Virus record (IMG/VR): IMGVR_UViG_3300030380_006185
Coordinates: 62,001 to 126,000 of that record
DNA: 64,000 nucleotides
Direction: 5' to 3' (one strand)
Origin: a virus
Shown here piece by piece: positions 50,136-58,098 of this stretch (positions are counted from its first letter, which is position 1; each line of letters starts with the position of its first letter). The notes under the pieces were generated by a model that searched no databases, was not told where the DNA came from, and worked only from the letters and a program-made list of their open reading frames with translations. The translations under genes were made by a program, and so were the position numbers.

Positions 50136-50921
50136 TTACACTCCTCTTTCTGTGTCAAATGCTATTATATGGTCTCTACCTGTTAAATTATAGCCATATT
50201 CAGCACATAAATCAAATACTAAAGGATACATTTTAATTAATTCTTTTCTTGTATCACCCGCAGGCATTATAAATGTTTTATGTTTTGGTATTTCCATTTT
50301 AATTCTAAAGTCCTCTATTTCTTTTAAACACTCATCAGTACCATCCCAAACTGGTTTATAATGATAATCAGTGTGGTAGTCTAATGTTTTTCTAATAGCA
50401 CTATAATTTAGTCTTAATTTATTATGTTGCTTAATCATTCTTTCATCTGTTTCTTTTCCATTAGGTGTTAAAGCACCTAATTTAGGAACAGAATTAGAAA
50501 ATTTAGGAGATAGAGAAATCAAACCTAATGGAAAATCAGTTTTAAGAAAATGAGAACCTTCAGTTTCAATAGTAATAAGAATGCCTCTTTGATTTGCAAA
50601 ATGAGTTAACTCATTTACTAATTTAGGATGCATTGTAGGAGAACCACCTGTTAACATCATTTCTTTTACATGGGGGTTTTCATCATATATTTTAATAATA
50701 TCATTAAAATTAAATGTTCCTTTTTCTGGGTGGATGCTTGTGTACCAAGAATCACACCACCCTCCTTCTTCTCCAAAGTAACACCTGTGAGTGCACCCAG
50801 TTGTTCTAACTGCAATGGTAGGTCTTCCAAATCGGCTACCTTCAGATTGAACACACCTATATAATTCTAGTATAGGTAATCTTTTATCAAAATCTTTTAT
50901 TCTTCCTAATGGTTTTTCCAT
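50136..50921 (-). CDS. queE: 7-carboxy-7-deazaguanine synthase (radical SAM)
   Basis: 261 residues. The N-terminus (VQSEGSRFGRPTIAVRTTGC) is QueE-like; Cys43, Cys47 and Cys56 (C-x3-C-x8-C) should bind the 4Fe-4S cluster, with an 8-residue insertion between the last two where the common motif has two. LTGGSPTMHP gives the SAM-binding GGE-like strand. It makes 7-carboxy-7-deazaguanine from QueD product. Confidence 0.88.
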   Translation of the reverse strand: MEKPLGRIKDFDKRLPILELYRCVQSEGSRFGRPTIAVRTTGCTHRCYFGEEGGWCDSWYTSIHPEKGTFNFNDIIKIYDENPHVKEMMLTGGSPTMHPKLVNELTHFANQRGILITIETEGSHFLKTDFPLGLISLSPKFSNSVPKLGALTPNGKETDERMIKQHNKLRLNYSAIRKTLDYHTDYHYKPVWDGTDECLKEIEDFRIKMEIPKHKTFIMPAGDTRKELIKMYPLVFDLCAEYGYNLTGRDHIIAFDTERGV

Positions 50922-50983
50922 ACTATTTTATTAAAATATATTTAATTTTTATGTTGTTATAAGTAACTGTTGATATCCAATAA

Positions 50984-51445
50984 TTATTCTCCATAAATTG
51001 CTGTATTTTTTCCATGTTCCATAAATTCAACTTGTACTACTCTTACTCGTCCATCTGTTTCTTCCTCAACAAACATATTAAGTTTATTGTAGATATACTC
51101 AGCAAATTTTTCTGCACCAGTAGCATCTATTACTCTTAATTGGATTAAATTTTGTGCATCCATCATTCTAAATGAATCCAATTCGGGGTCGTCGTTTGCA
51201 GCAATTAATGTGTGATCAAACATGTAATCCATCCAGTCTTTAGGGGACATACCATCTATTTGGGTTTTAGCTCGTTTCATTCCTCCAAAGTCCCAAACCC
51301 AATTTCTATGGTCAAGTAACCCTTCAAAAGTTACTTTAAATGATACTCCATACCCATGTAAATAACTACAATGTGTTTCTTTTGCTCTCCATTGACGGAA
51401 TACTGTACTAAATCCGTCAAATATTTTAGTTGATTGATGTTTCAT
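50984..51445 (-). CDS. queD: 6-carboxytetrahydropterin synthase QueD
   Basis: 153 residues. CSYLHGYGVSFKVTFEG (Cys and zinc His), a WVWDFGGMKR segment and DHTLIAANDDPE match the PTPS/QueD family. It converts dihydroneopterin triphosphate to 6-carboxytetrahydropterin, second step to preQ0. Overlaps queC by TAATG. Confidence 0.88.
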   Translation of the reverse strand: MKHQSTKIFDGFSTVFRQWRAKETHCSYLHGYGVSFKVTFEGLLDHRNWVWDFGGMKRAKTQIDGMSPKDWMDYMFDHTLIAANDDPELDSFRMMDAQNLIQLRVIDATGAEKFAEYIYNKLNMFVEEETDGRVRVVQVEFMEHGKNTAIYGE

Positions 51446-52311
51446 TATTTTATATTTAATTGTTCTTTTTCATACTCTGAAAGTACTTGTTCAACATATA
51501 TTCTTGCTGTTTCCCATTTTACAGGGCCTGTTTCATCAGCATATCTTACAGGATCAGGTCTTCCCAATTTAATAAATGCTTCTACTCGTTCAACTGAACT
51601 AGCTGATTTGTAATCTGAAAACCAATTATCACCTGAAGTAGATATAATTTGGATTGGTTTGTAACTTGTATTTGTACGAGAATAAACTTCATCAAAATCA
51701 AAACCTAAATATTTACATAGTTTTTCTCCATCTTGTAAGATAGTAAATTTATCACCTTCAAGATAAGGTGTAAAGTAACCTACTTTATCAGCATCCCAAT
51801 TGCCTATTCTAAAAGCTGCATCGTCTGCATCTCTAAACTCTTGTCTGCAATCTGGGTAAATAGCATGATCACCTGCATGGATACCAAGTGCAATATCACA
51901 ACCTTCACCTGTTTGGTTTGCTCTAGATAATGCTACTGCTTGTGTAATAGAGGCAAATATTTTATTTCTATTAGGTACAACAGTTGCTTTCATATTATCT
52001 TCAGCATAATGACCTTCGGGTACTTCATCTCCACCATCCACTAAAGCAGAATCAAGTAAATCAACTAAACCATCTAGCTTAATTACTCTATATTTAACAC
52101 CAGGATGTGAATCCCCATGTACTCCAATATTAATCATTACCTCATTATTAATATAATCTACTAATGATTGAGCGCGTTCTAACTCAACTCTATGTTTTTG
52201 TCCATAATCAAATGAAATAGCTGTTACCGTGTCATATTCTTTAAGACAACGTAACAACAATGTACTGGAATCCATTCCTCCAGATAGGGAAACTACAACA
52301 TGTTTTTCCAT
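51445..52311 (-). CDS. queC: 7-cyano-7-deazaguanine synthase QueC
   Basis: 288 residues. VVSLSGGMDSSTLLLR (P-loop), ISFDYGQKHRVELERA and VPNRNKIFASITQAVA are QueC motifs. It converts 7-carboxy-7-deazaguanine into preQ0. The usual four C-terminal zinc cysteines are not evident, as in some phage versions. Confidence 0.9.
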   Translation of the reverse strand: MEKHVVVSLSGGMDSSTLLLRCLKEYDTVTAISFDYGQKHRVELERAQSLVDYINNEVMINIGVHGDSHPGVKYRVIKLDGLVDLLDSALVDGGDEVPEGHYAEDNMKATVVPNRNKIFASITQAVALSRANQTGEGCDIALGIHAGDHAIYPDCRQEFRDADDAAFRIGNWDADKVGYFTPYLEGDKFTILQDGEKLCKYLGFDFDEVYSRTNTSYKPIQIISTSGDNWFSDYKSASSVERVEAFIKLGRPDPVRYADETGPVKWETARIYVEQVLSEYEKEQLNIK

Positions 52312-52478
52312 AATTCTTCGTTATTTAAATGTTTAAATTCTTCTATTGTTAATCCTTTCATTAACATAAATGCTTCAAAATCTATGTCTAATAAACGATA
52401 ATAATCATACCAATTTTCTTTCCATTCTTCACGGAATTTTTCAAATTCAATTTTTTTATTTAAATCTTTTTCAGTCAT
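52293..52478 (-). CDS. Hypothetical 61-residue protein
   Basis: Start set at ATG 52476-52478, which overlaps the micro-gene upstream as ATGA. Charged, aromatic-rich (FREEWKENWYDYYRLLDIDFE). Overlaps queC by 19 bases. Not recognised. Confidence 0.6.
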   Translation of the reverse strand: MTEKDLNKKIEFEKFREEWKENWYDYYRLLDIDFEAFMLMKGLTIEEFKHLNNEELWKNML

Positions 52479-52567
52479 TCTATCATCATTATTAATATCA
52501 TTATTATGGAAAAGATTACTATACCTAACCATGCTTCAAAACAACCTGTATTTTCTTCTTTACTCAT
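52475..52567 (-). CDS. 30-residue membrane peptide
   Basis: ATG at 52565-52567. Polar start (SKEENTGCFEAW) then a hydrophobic segment (LGIVIFSIIMILIMMI). Coupled to both neighbours (ATGAGTAA upstream, ATGA downstream). Confidence 0.55.
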   Translation of the reverse strand: MSKEENTGCFEAWLGIVIFSIIMILIMMIE

Positions 52568-52730
52568 CTTCTATGTTTTTTATTTTTTTAATAATAAACT
52601 CAGATGATATAAGTTCTCTTACCCATCCTTCAATACCATTAAACCCATTTTTAATAATGTCATTACATATATTTTTAGTATAGTTAATAACTAATTCTTC
52701 AAATTCTTTTCTTGAAATTTCTTTACTCAT
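52560..52730 (-). CDS. Hypothetical 56-residue protein
   Basis: ATG at 52728-52730 with the leader TAAACCAAAACAAAA. Helical, with KKIKNIEDE at the end. Not recognised. Confidence 0.6.
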   Translation of the reverse strand: MSKEISRKEFEELVINYTKNICNDIIKNGFNGIEGWVRELISSEFIIKKIKNIEDE

Positions 52731-52742
52731 TTTTGTTTTGGT

Positions 52743-53039
52743 TTATACAATTTGTGCAATCAATTCATCCTTATTAGTAAAGACATCTTCTTGACTATAC
52801 CAATCGTATGAACTTTGGGTACTTTTTGTATGTGGATGTATGAAATCTCTTTTTGTTTCTATAAGATAATCTATTTCAATACCCGACATTTCAGTAAAAG
52901 TTCCATCTAAATTACCCTTAGTATAAGGTTGTTGTTCGGTAACTCTAATCTTGTCTATCCTATTTTTACTTATCTTTTTATCTCTTAATACATAGACATC
53001 TTGCCCTACTTCATACTTTACATTATATTGTTTACTCAT
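52743..53039 (-). CDS. Hypothetical protein
   Basis: 98 residues, beta-rich N-terminal half (YNVKYEVGQDVYVLRDKKIS) like a small barrel. Uses the repeated leader. Not recognised. Confidence 0.65.
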   Translation of the reverse strand: MSKQYNVKYEVGQDVYVLRDKKISKNRIDKIRVTEQQPYTKGNLDGTFTEMSGIEIDYLIETKRDFIHPHTKSTQSSYDWYSQEDVFTNKDELIAQIV

Positions 53040-53233
53040 CTTTGTTTTGGTTTTAAGTATTCTTCAATATCTCTTGACATCTCATCAAAGGTTATCCCTT
53101 GTGTGTCTGCCATATCTTGAATCTGTTTATCAGTAAGTACTAAAAAGTTAGCCTTAGGTTTTCTGTTCTTATGAATTTCATTAGCTTCCTTTAGTAACTT
53201 ACTGACTAATTTCTTATCTTCTTCTTTACTCAT
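53036..53233 (-). CDS. Hypothetical protein ending KPKQR
   Basis: 65 residues, helical and basic. Its last codons (KPKQR) and stop are the leader sequence of the next gene, read in another frame. Not recognised. Confidence 0.65.
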   Translation of the reverse strand: MSKEEDKKLVSKLLKEANEIHKNRKPKANFLVLTDKQIQDMADTQGITFDEMSRDIEEYLKPKQR

Positions 53234-53487
53234 CTTTGTTTTGGTTTATTTATAAGTAACTTTGTTAATTCTTCTTCAACATCAGGATGATAATATACAT
53301 CAAGTCCATTCCACCAACTAACAAAAGATTCTTCACCCATTCGTTTCTTTAATTGTTTCTTCTTCTTTCTGGGTAATCTACCGTACCATTCTTTATTATT
53401 TTCACAAACTTTCCATTCATGTTGTAATGGTATCACCTCACCCTTAACCTCAATGGTTTCTAACTGTATGTTAATCTCTTTACTCAT
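53230..53487 (-). CDS. Hypothetical protein ending KPKQR
   Basis: 85 residues with a Lys-rich middle (LPRKKKKQLKKRMG) and WW pair. C-terminal KPKQR comes from the shared leader. Not recognised. Confidence 0.65.
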   Translation of the reverse strand: MSKEINIQLETIEVKGEVIPLQHEWKVCENNKEWYGRLPRKKKKQLKKRMGEESFVSWWNGLDVYYHPDVEEELTKLLINKPKQR

Positions 53488-53632
53488 CTTTGTTTTGGTT
53501 TAAGTATTCTTGAAAATTTATTGTTCTATCAACTTCTTTTAGTGTTTCTTCCACCACCATTTTTAGTGTTTCATCTTCAGATTCAACCACCCATCCCTTT
53601 TTATGAACCCATTTGTAATTTACTTCTTTCAT
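53480..53632 (-). CDS. Hypothetical 50-residue protein
   Basis: ATG at 53630-53632; ATGAGTAA overlap with the next gene. Acidic; the end NQNKDE is again the leader read in a different frame. Not recognised. Confidence 0.6.
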   Translation of the reverse strand: MKEVNYKWVHKKGWVVESEDETLKMVVEETLKEVDRTINFQEYLNQNKDE

Positions 53633-53790
53633 CTTTGTTTTGGTTTAAGTGTTCTGATAGATTTAGGGATATAGGGTAATATTTTAACCTTACCGCCATA
53701 CTCTTCTTTAATGGACTTTATTATAGTTTCTTTCATTTCTTTAGTATACGAACTAAAATCTTCTGGTGTATGTACTGTTATTTTACTCAT
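53629..53790 (-). CDS. Hypothetical 53-residue protein ending KPKQR
   Basis: ATG at 53788-53790; ends ATGA with the next gene. Start KITVHTPEDFSSYTKEM; the rest basic. Not recognised. Confidence 0.6.
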   Translation of the reverse strand: MSKITVHTPEDFSSYTKEMKETIIKSIKEEYGGKVKILPYIPKSIRTLKPKQR

Positions 53791-53802
53791 CTTTGTTTGG
53801 GT

Positions 53803-53931
53803 TTATCTAGTTTCATAATAACCTTTGCCTTTGTAATTCACATTTTTGTCTTTTCCAATGTAAAACAAGAACCATATAATGGTAATAATAAAAACCAATT
53901 TAAGTATTAATCCAATATCAATTCTTCTCAT
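53803..53931 (-). CDS. 42-residue membrane peptide
   Basis: ATG at 53929-53931. Hydrophobic segment (IGLILKLVFIITIIWFLFYI) followed by a charged, aromatic tail. Function unknown. Confidence 0.6.
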   Translation of the reverse strand: MRRIDIGLILKLVFIITIIWFLFYIGKDKNVNYKGKGYYETR

Positions 53932-54124
53932 CTTTGTTTTGGTTTTTAATATTCAACACCCATTCCAGTAAATCAACCATACTACATTGTGTTTCGAATT
54001 GATGATGTTTTTCAGATATGCCCCACAAACCCCCATTTGGTGGATTATTTAAGAAATGAGATAATTCATCTTTATGTTTATTCATTTCTATTAATTTTTC
54101 ATATATTTCTTCTCTACTTCTCAT
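53918..54124 (-). CDS. Hypothetical protein
   Basis: 68 residues, helical, His/Gln-rich middle (ISEKHHQFETQ). The C-terminus NQNKDEKN derives from the shared leader. Not recognised. Confidence 0.65.
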   Translation of the reverse strand: MRSREEIYEKLIEMNKHKDELSHFLNNPPNGGLWGISEKHHQFETQCSMVDLLEWVLNIKNQNKDEKN

Positions 54125-54366
54125 CTTCTTTGTTTTTGTTTAGTATCAATAATATGCTCACCATCACCTAGATGTAATGTTTCCATATGGATTTTAGCTG
54201 AATAAAGGTAATCCTTTTTCCATCCAAAAATATCATCGGTCTGATAACCGTTTCCCATCAAGTATCTTTCAGCATGTAGTTTAGTTTCAAAATACATATA
54301 AGACTTAGTATTATACTTACCATCATATTGATTGAAGTTTATAATTGCTATTGTTTTGTTACTCAT
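54121..54366 (-). CDS. Hypothetical protein
   Basis: 81 residues, alpha/beta (TIAIINFNQYDGKYN start), ending TKQKQRR from the leader. Not recognised. Confidence 0.65.
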   Translation of the reverse strand: MSNKTIAIINFNQYDGKYNTKSYMYFETKLHAERYLMGNGYQTDDIFGWKKDYLYSAKIHMETLHLGDGEHIIDTKQKQRR

Positions 54367-54378
54367 CTTTGTTTTAGT

Positions 54379-54495
54379 TTATAATTTAGTTATTGAATAT
54401 AATAAAATACTTATGACAATTCCTATAAAAATACCAATAGTAATTCCTTTTGATAAAGCCCAGTTCATATCTCTAACGTAATCTTCGTGTCTCAT
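54379..54495 (-). CDS. 38-residue membrane peptide
   Basis: ATG at 54493-54495. Polar N-terminus (RHEDYVRDMNWALSK) then a hydrophobic segment (ITIGIFIGIVISILLY). Function unknown. Confidence 0.6.
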   Translation of the reverse strand: MRHEDYVRDMNWALSKGITIGIFIGIVISILLYSITKL

Positions 54496-54998
54496 CTTCT
54501 TTGTTTTGGTGGTCTACCTCTTCTTTCTATTGATCTACCAGAGCGATCAAATGTTTTTAAACAATACATATAAAATTCTTCTGTTGTACCATCAAAATTT
54601 ATAATATGCTCTTCATACTCATCTTTTGTCATAACAAATTCTCGTAAAAAACCTTTTTGTAGTGCTTCTAATTTAGCAGTTTCATCTTTTTCAAAATCTT
54701 CAATTAATCGTTTTCTTCGAGCTAAATCGACTTGGTTTGATTCAATTAATCTTTGATGATCATTACCATAAGATTTAAATACTTCATTAAGTTCTATCTC
54801 AGTTAATTTCCACTGCCAGTAATAATGTGAAAATTCATATTCACCGTTTTTAATACGATCTAAAAATGTTGATTTTTTTGGTAATGGTGGGGTTTTTGTT
54901 GTATATCGTCTCCACCAAAAGAATTGATTATAATTTAAGGGTTGTAACTGTTTTATTTTTTGTTTTACAGTTTTTTCATCAGACGTATTGTATAACAT
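54492..54998 (-). CDS. Hypothetical protein with AT-hook-like end
   Basis: 168 residues. Trp/Tyr-rich N-terminal third (YNQFFWWRRYTTKTPPLPKKS), a long central helix and a C-terminal RRGRPPKQRR that resembles an AT-hook. The last residues again match the leader. First gene of the small-gene string. Not recognised. Confidence 0.65.
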   Translation of the reverse strand: MLYNTSDEKTVKQKIKQLQPLNYNQFFWWRRYTTKTPPLPKKSTFLDRIKNGEYEFSHYYWQWKLTEIELNEVFKSYGNDHQRLIESNQVDLARRKRLIEDFEKDETAKLEALQKGFLREFVMTKDEYEEHIINFDGTTEEFYMYCLKTFDRSGRSIERRGRPPKQRR

Positions 54999-55045
54999 AA
55001 CCTTTAATTTGTAGTAATATAAGAAAAAAACTTGTAATCTCCAAG

Positions 55046-55840
55046 CTATAATCCGTTTATTTCACGAAACTTTTTAACATTATACTCTATAAACTCTAAA
55101 TTAGCATCCTTTTCTTCTATATCTTGAAAATTATTCATATTTGCCTCTGGTTTATGAGGTAAACCTAAATCAAAATACATTTTTTGTTCAATGCCCGCCA
55201 TTACTGGGTTTGATGTATCTATTGATTCAATACATTTCATGTTTTTATATAATCCAAATTCAATTGGGGAAGCAGTGCCTAATAAATGTACTCTATCTGT
55301 TGGGGATAATATTCCATCTTTTATTAAATTGTTTATAACCATATATCTACCAATTGCTTTACCAAAATCTTTATTTGGGTGGGGGCAAACATCATTATAA
55401 TATGAAGCACCGTATGAATATGCTATTTTTTTATATCCTAAATCTTTATACATTTGAGTACATAACGCTGCATAATGTTGTGTTTTAGCTTGTACTACTG
55501 CAACCTTAGTAACTCCTTCAGGTAATTCAATTTGAGACCATATTTTAGCATTTCTAACTGATTCGCTATAATCTTCCCAAACATCAGGTACTATAAATTC
55601 ATCAGGTTTAATTTCTTTAATCCAATGTAGTAAACGATCTGTATTATATGCTTCTCCTAATTCATGTAGTGAATTATCCATTACAACATATCTACCTATA
55701 CTTTTAACATTATTAAAAAATGTTCTATACTCTTCATTTTGATCTAATAAATGAGGTAAACAATAATCATAGTCATTAAATTCAAGACTTTTACTTAATA
55801 AACAAAATGGTACTTCGTGAGATATTTTTACTTTTTTCAT
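55046..55840 (-). CDS. dpdA: DpdA-like 7-deazaguanine DNA transglycosylase (TGT fold)
   Basis: 264 residues. The TGT-barrel series is visible: VVMDNS with Asp55 (the DSGG position), IVPDVWEDYSE (84-92, for LDxxP), VAVVQAKTQ (113-121, for VQGG), AYSYGAS (140-146), VHLLGTASPIEF (184-195, for LMGVGTP) and ESIDTS with Asp208 as candidate nucleophile. The tRNA-guanine transglycosylase C-terminal CxC zinc site is missing, as in DpdA-type proteins that act on DNA. With FolE2, QueD, QueE and QueC in the same window, the expected reaction is exchange of guanine in phage DNA for preQ0 or a derivative. A tRNA role is less likely. Confidence 0.75.
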   Translation of the reverse strand: MKKVKISHEVPFCLLSKSLEFNDYDYCLPHLLDQNEEYRTFFNNVKSIGRYVVMDNSLHELGEAYNTDRLLHWIKEIKPDEFIVPDVWEDYSESVRNAKIWSQIELPEGVTKVAVVQAKTQHYAALCTQMYKDLGYKKIAYSYGASYYNDVCPHPNKDFGKAIGRYMVINNLIKDGILSPTDRVHLLGTASPIEFGLYKNMKCIESIDTSNPVMAGIEQKMYFDLGLPHKPEANMNNFQDIEEKDANLEFIEYNVKKFREINGL

Positions 55841-55881
55841 AACCTAAATATAATTAATAACCTTTAAAAAAACACGTAACC

Positions 55882-56904
55882 TTAATAAGTTTTAGTGTTA
55901 TCTTCGTCTATTTCTTTTATTTTTTGTTGTAAATTTTGTATAGCAATCCCTGATTTTTTACTAGATGCTCCTTGTTTTTGGATTTTTTGGATTTCATCTA
56001 AATATTGTTGTTTTTCTTTTGAAATTAGAGGGGGAGATGAAGGTAAAATGATTTTAGGGGTTGGTTGTTTTTTAACTAATGTTCTTTTTTTTTCTTTATA
56101 TAAGTTAACTTTAGGTTTATTTTTTAAAAATAAATTATTTGCAGAAATAAGTAACATAACAGCTAAGGGATCAAAAACAAATATAAAAACTAATATAAAC
56201 CAATTTACTACTTGGTCAGTATCTTTTCCTGTAATATTAGCAACATATTTTAAAGGTCCAATTTCAGCAGCAACATCTGAGTTAGTTTCTAGGTCTAATA
56301 TATTTAAATCAAGTTGGGTTACACTATCATTTAAAGCATCTTGTTTTAAAGCTATACTATCTCTTCTAGCAGTTTGAGAATCTAATTGTTGTTGTATAAT
56401 TCTACGAGTTGAAGATGATTGAGTAGTTATAAGTTGCCCTTCACTATTAGTATATTGAATAACATTATTACCTAAACTTTCACTTAATTGAATAATTTGA
56501 GTATTTATATCTTGTTGTTCTTTTGATATGTTTTTTATTTGTTGTTTATATCTATCTCGTTTTTTTACTTGAACTTCAACTTGTTTATCTACTGCTTGCA
56601 TTTTATAGGATGTTTCTTGATATGCAGAAACTAAAAATCCGTAAATTCCAAGTGAGGTTATAGCCATCAATGCAATTAAAGCTGTAATAAGGTATGTTTT
56701 TTTAAGCCAATGGATAGTCTTCCAGAATCTTTCTAAATATGAAGCAGTAATCAGTTTAGATGCTTCAAGTATGCCAGCCATTATAATAACTGCTGTTGCT
56801 TGTGATGCAAATAACTTACTAATACCAAAAACACTATAATATGCCGCTACTGTTGCTAAACTTAAAGCAGCTACTAAAATTAATATTGGGAAAAATCGTT
56901 TCAT
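55882..56904 (-). CDS. Membrane protein with long periplasmic/cytoplasmic coiled coil
   Basis: 340 residues from ATG 56902-56904; a longer frame would run through a terminator. Three hydrophobic segments near the N-terminus (about 4-20, 32-50, 66-90), a coiled coil at about 105-175 and 190-215, a transmembrane segment near 230-255 and a Lys/Pro-rich tail. Next to the lysis genes; could be a spanin-like or tail-assembly membrane factor, but no family is recognised. Confidence 0.6.
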   Translation of the reverse strand: MKRFFPILILVAALSLATVAAYYSVFGISKLFASQATAVIIMAGILEASKLITASYLERFWKTIHWLKKTYLITALIALMAITSLGIYGFLVSAYQETSYKMQAVDKQVEVQVKKRDRYKQQIKNISKEQQDINTQIIQLSESLGNNVIQYTNSEGQLITTQSSSTRRIIQQQLDSQTARRDSIALKQDALNDSVTQLDLNILDLETNSDVAAEIGPLKYVANITGKDTDQVVNWFILVFIFVFDPLAVMLLISANNLFLKNKPKVNLYKEKKRTLVKKQPTPKIILPSSPPLISKEKQQYLDEIQKIQKQGASSKKSGIAIQNLQQKIKEIDEDNTKTY

Positions 56905-56918
56905 AGCGTGTAAAATAA

Positions 56919-56938
56919 GGAGCCCCTCTTGGGGCTCC
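56919..56938 (-). terminator. Rho-independent terminator
   Basis: Perfect 8-bp stem GGAGCCCC/GGGGCTCC with a 4-base loop, then TTATTTT on the minus strand. It closes the lysis-type unit. Confidence 0.85.
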
Positions 56939-56956
56939 AAATATTTTTAAATAAAA

Positions 56957-57112
56957 TTATGATTTAAAAGCAAGTAAGAATTCTCTTACTCCAATACCGA
57001 ATGCAATACCTGCATATAATACAGCACCTTTTAACAATAATGCAACACCAACTCCACCTGCTAAAGCAGCTCGGAACCATGATGAGTTTACGATTGATTT
57101 GATTTTATTCAT
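56957..57112 (-). CDS. 51-residue membrane protein
   Basis: ATG at 57110-57112; one or two Gly/Ala-rich hydrophobic segments (AALAGGVGVALLLKGAVLYAG) and a charged end. Lies between the amidase and a terminator; holin or antiholin role possible. Confidence 0.6.
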   Translation of the reverse strand: MNKIKSIVNSSWFRAALAGGVGVALLLKGAVLYAGIAFGIGVREFLLAFKS

Positions 57113-57131
57113 TATATTGATTTTTGGGGGT

Positions 57132-57836
57132 TTATACTATTTTACTAGATTCAACTTCTTGAATCATTTGGAAATGAACTTTAGCTATTCTATCTCTACC
57201 TTCTTCTGATAAAAGATACTTGTGACAGTTATCTGAATTAGTCATAAAAAAATTTTCAGAAAGTATTGCAGGCATTGAAGTATTAATAAGAACGTAAAAA
57301 TTAGATTCTTGATCTACATCACCATCTGAATAGGTGTCTTTTCTCATGTATTCTCCTGGAAACTCTCTAAGTGCTTTTTCAAATAATATAGTAGCTATAT
57401 CATCCGATTTAGTTTCACCTACTGAAGTATACACTGACCACCCATTAGCAGACTCACTACTAAATCCATTAGCATGTACACTTACATATATGCATTTTTG
57501 TGATGAAGATTTTGCTATTTGGTTGGCTGTTTTAACACGTTCTGAAAGGCTTATATCTTCTTGAGTGTCAACTAAATTAATATATTCGATTCCTGCTTCA
57601 TTGCACATTTTAACTAAACGATTTACAATTGCTCTATTAAATTCTCCTTCAAATAATTGAGTCCCATCAGGCCACACAGGTGATCTTTTGCCTGGTGTTT
57701 GGTATACCCCATCTATAATACCACCATGCCCATTATCAAATATCCAAAGATAATTTGATTTAGGTGTTGGGTTATTTTGGGTAACAGTAAGATCATATTC
57801 TGTCCCACAATTAGGACATTTTATTGTTTTATCCAT
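57132..57836 (-). CDS. N-acetylmuramoyl-L-alanine amidase (endolysin)
   Basis: 234 residues from ATG 57834-57836. Zinc-ribbon start (CPNCGTEYDLT), then Amidase_3: IFDNGHGG with first zinc His, FEGEFNRAIVNRL with zinc Glu, YVSVHANGF with second His and AILSENFFMTN with catalytic Glu. It cuts peptidoglycan for lysis; the start overlaps the holin-like gene by 8 bases (ATGGATAA). Confidence 0.92.
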   Translation of the reverse strand: MDKTIKCPNCGTEYDLTVTQNNPTPKSNYLWIFDNGHGGIIDGVYQTPGKRSPVWPDGTQLFEGEFNRAIVNRLVKMCNEAGIEYINLVDTQEDISLSERVKTANQIAKSSSQKCIYVSVHANGFSSESANGWSVYTSVGETKSDDIATILFEKALREFPGEYMRKDTYSDGDVDQESNFYVLINTSMPAILSENFFMTNSDNCHKYLLSEEGRDRIAKVHFQMIQEVESSKIV

Positions 57837-58074
57837 TGGAGTCTGTTTTATTTGTTTTAGAGTTAGCAAAGGCTTTAATTGTTGAAACACCCAACATAGT
57901 GGCTGAGAAGATAAGCATTGAGTCAAATAATCTTTCATTTATTGAAAAAAAATGAAAACCATCACCTATAAAGGCAATACAAACAAGAATCCCAGAAATA
58001 ATACCCATTGTTTTTTTAGAGGAATATTTACTGTCGTTTAGGTCTTCTTTAAAAATATCTTTTACAAACTTCAT
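57829..58074 (-). CDS. Holin-like membrane protein
   Basis: 81 residues with two hydrophobic segments (GIISGILVCIAFIGDG and FDSMLIFSATMLGVSTI) and charged ends, directly coupled to the amidase. Size and position fit a phage holin that lets the endolysin out. No family motif to prove it. Confidence 0.7.
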   Translation of the reverse strand: MKFVKDIFKEDLNDSKYSSKKTMGIISGILVCIAFIGDGFHFFSINERLFDSMLIFSATMLGVSTIKAFANSKTNKTDSNG

Positions 58075-58098
58075 AGTGTTGTTTGTTAATAAATATTG

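Noticed and set aside
55895-56377. 160-residue plus-strand open frame and many other plus-strand frames
   Set aside because: All lie opposite well-supported minus-strand genes and have the composition of shadow frames.
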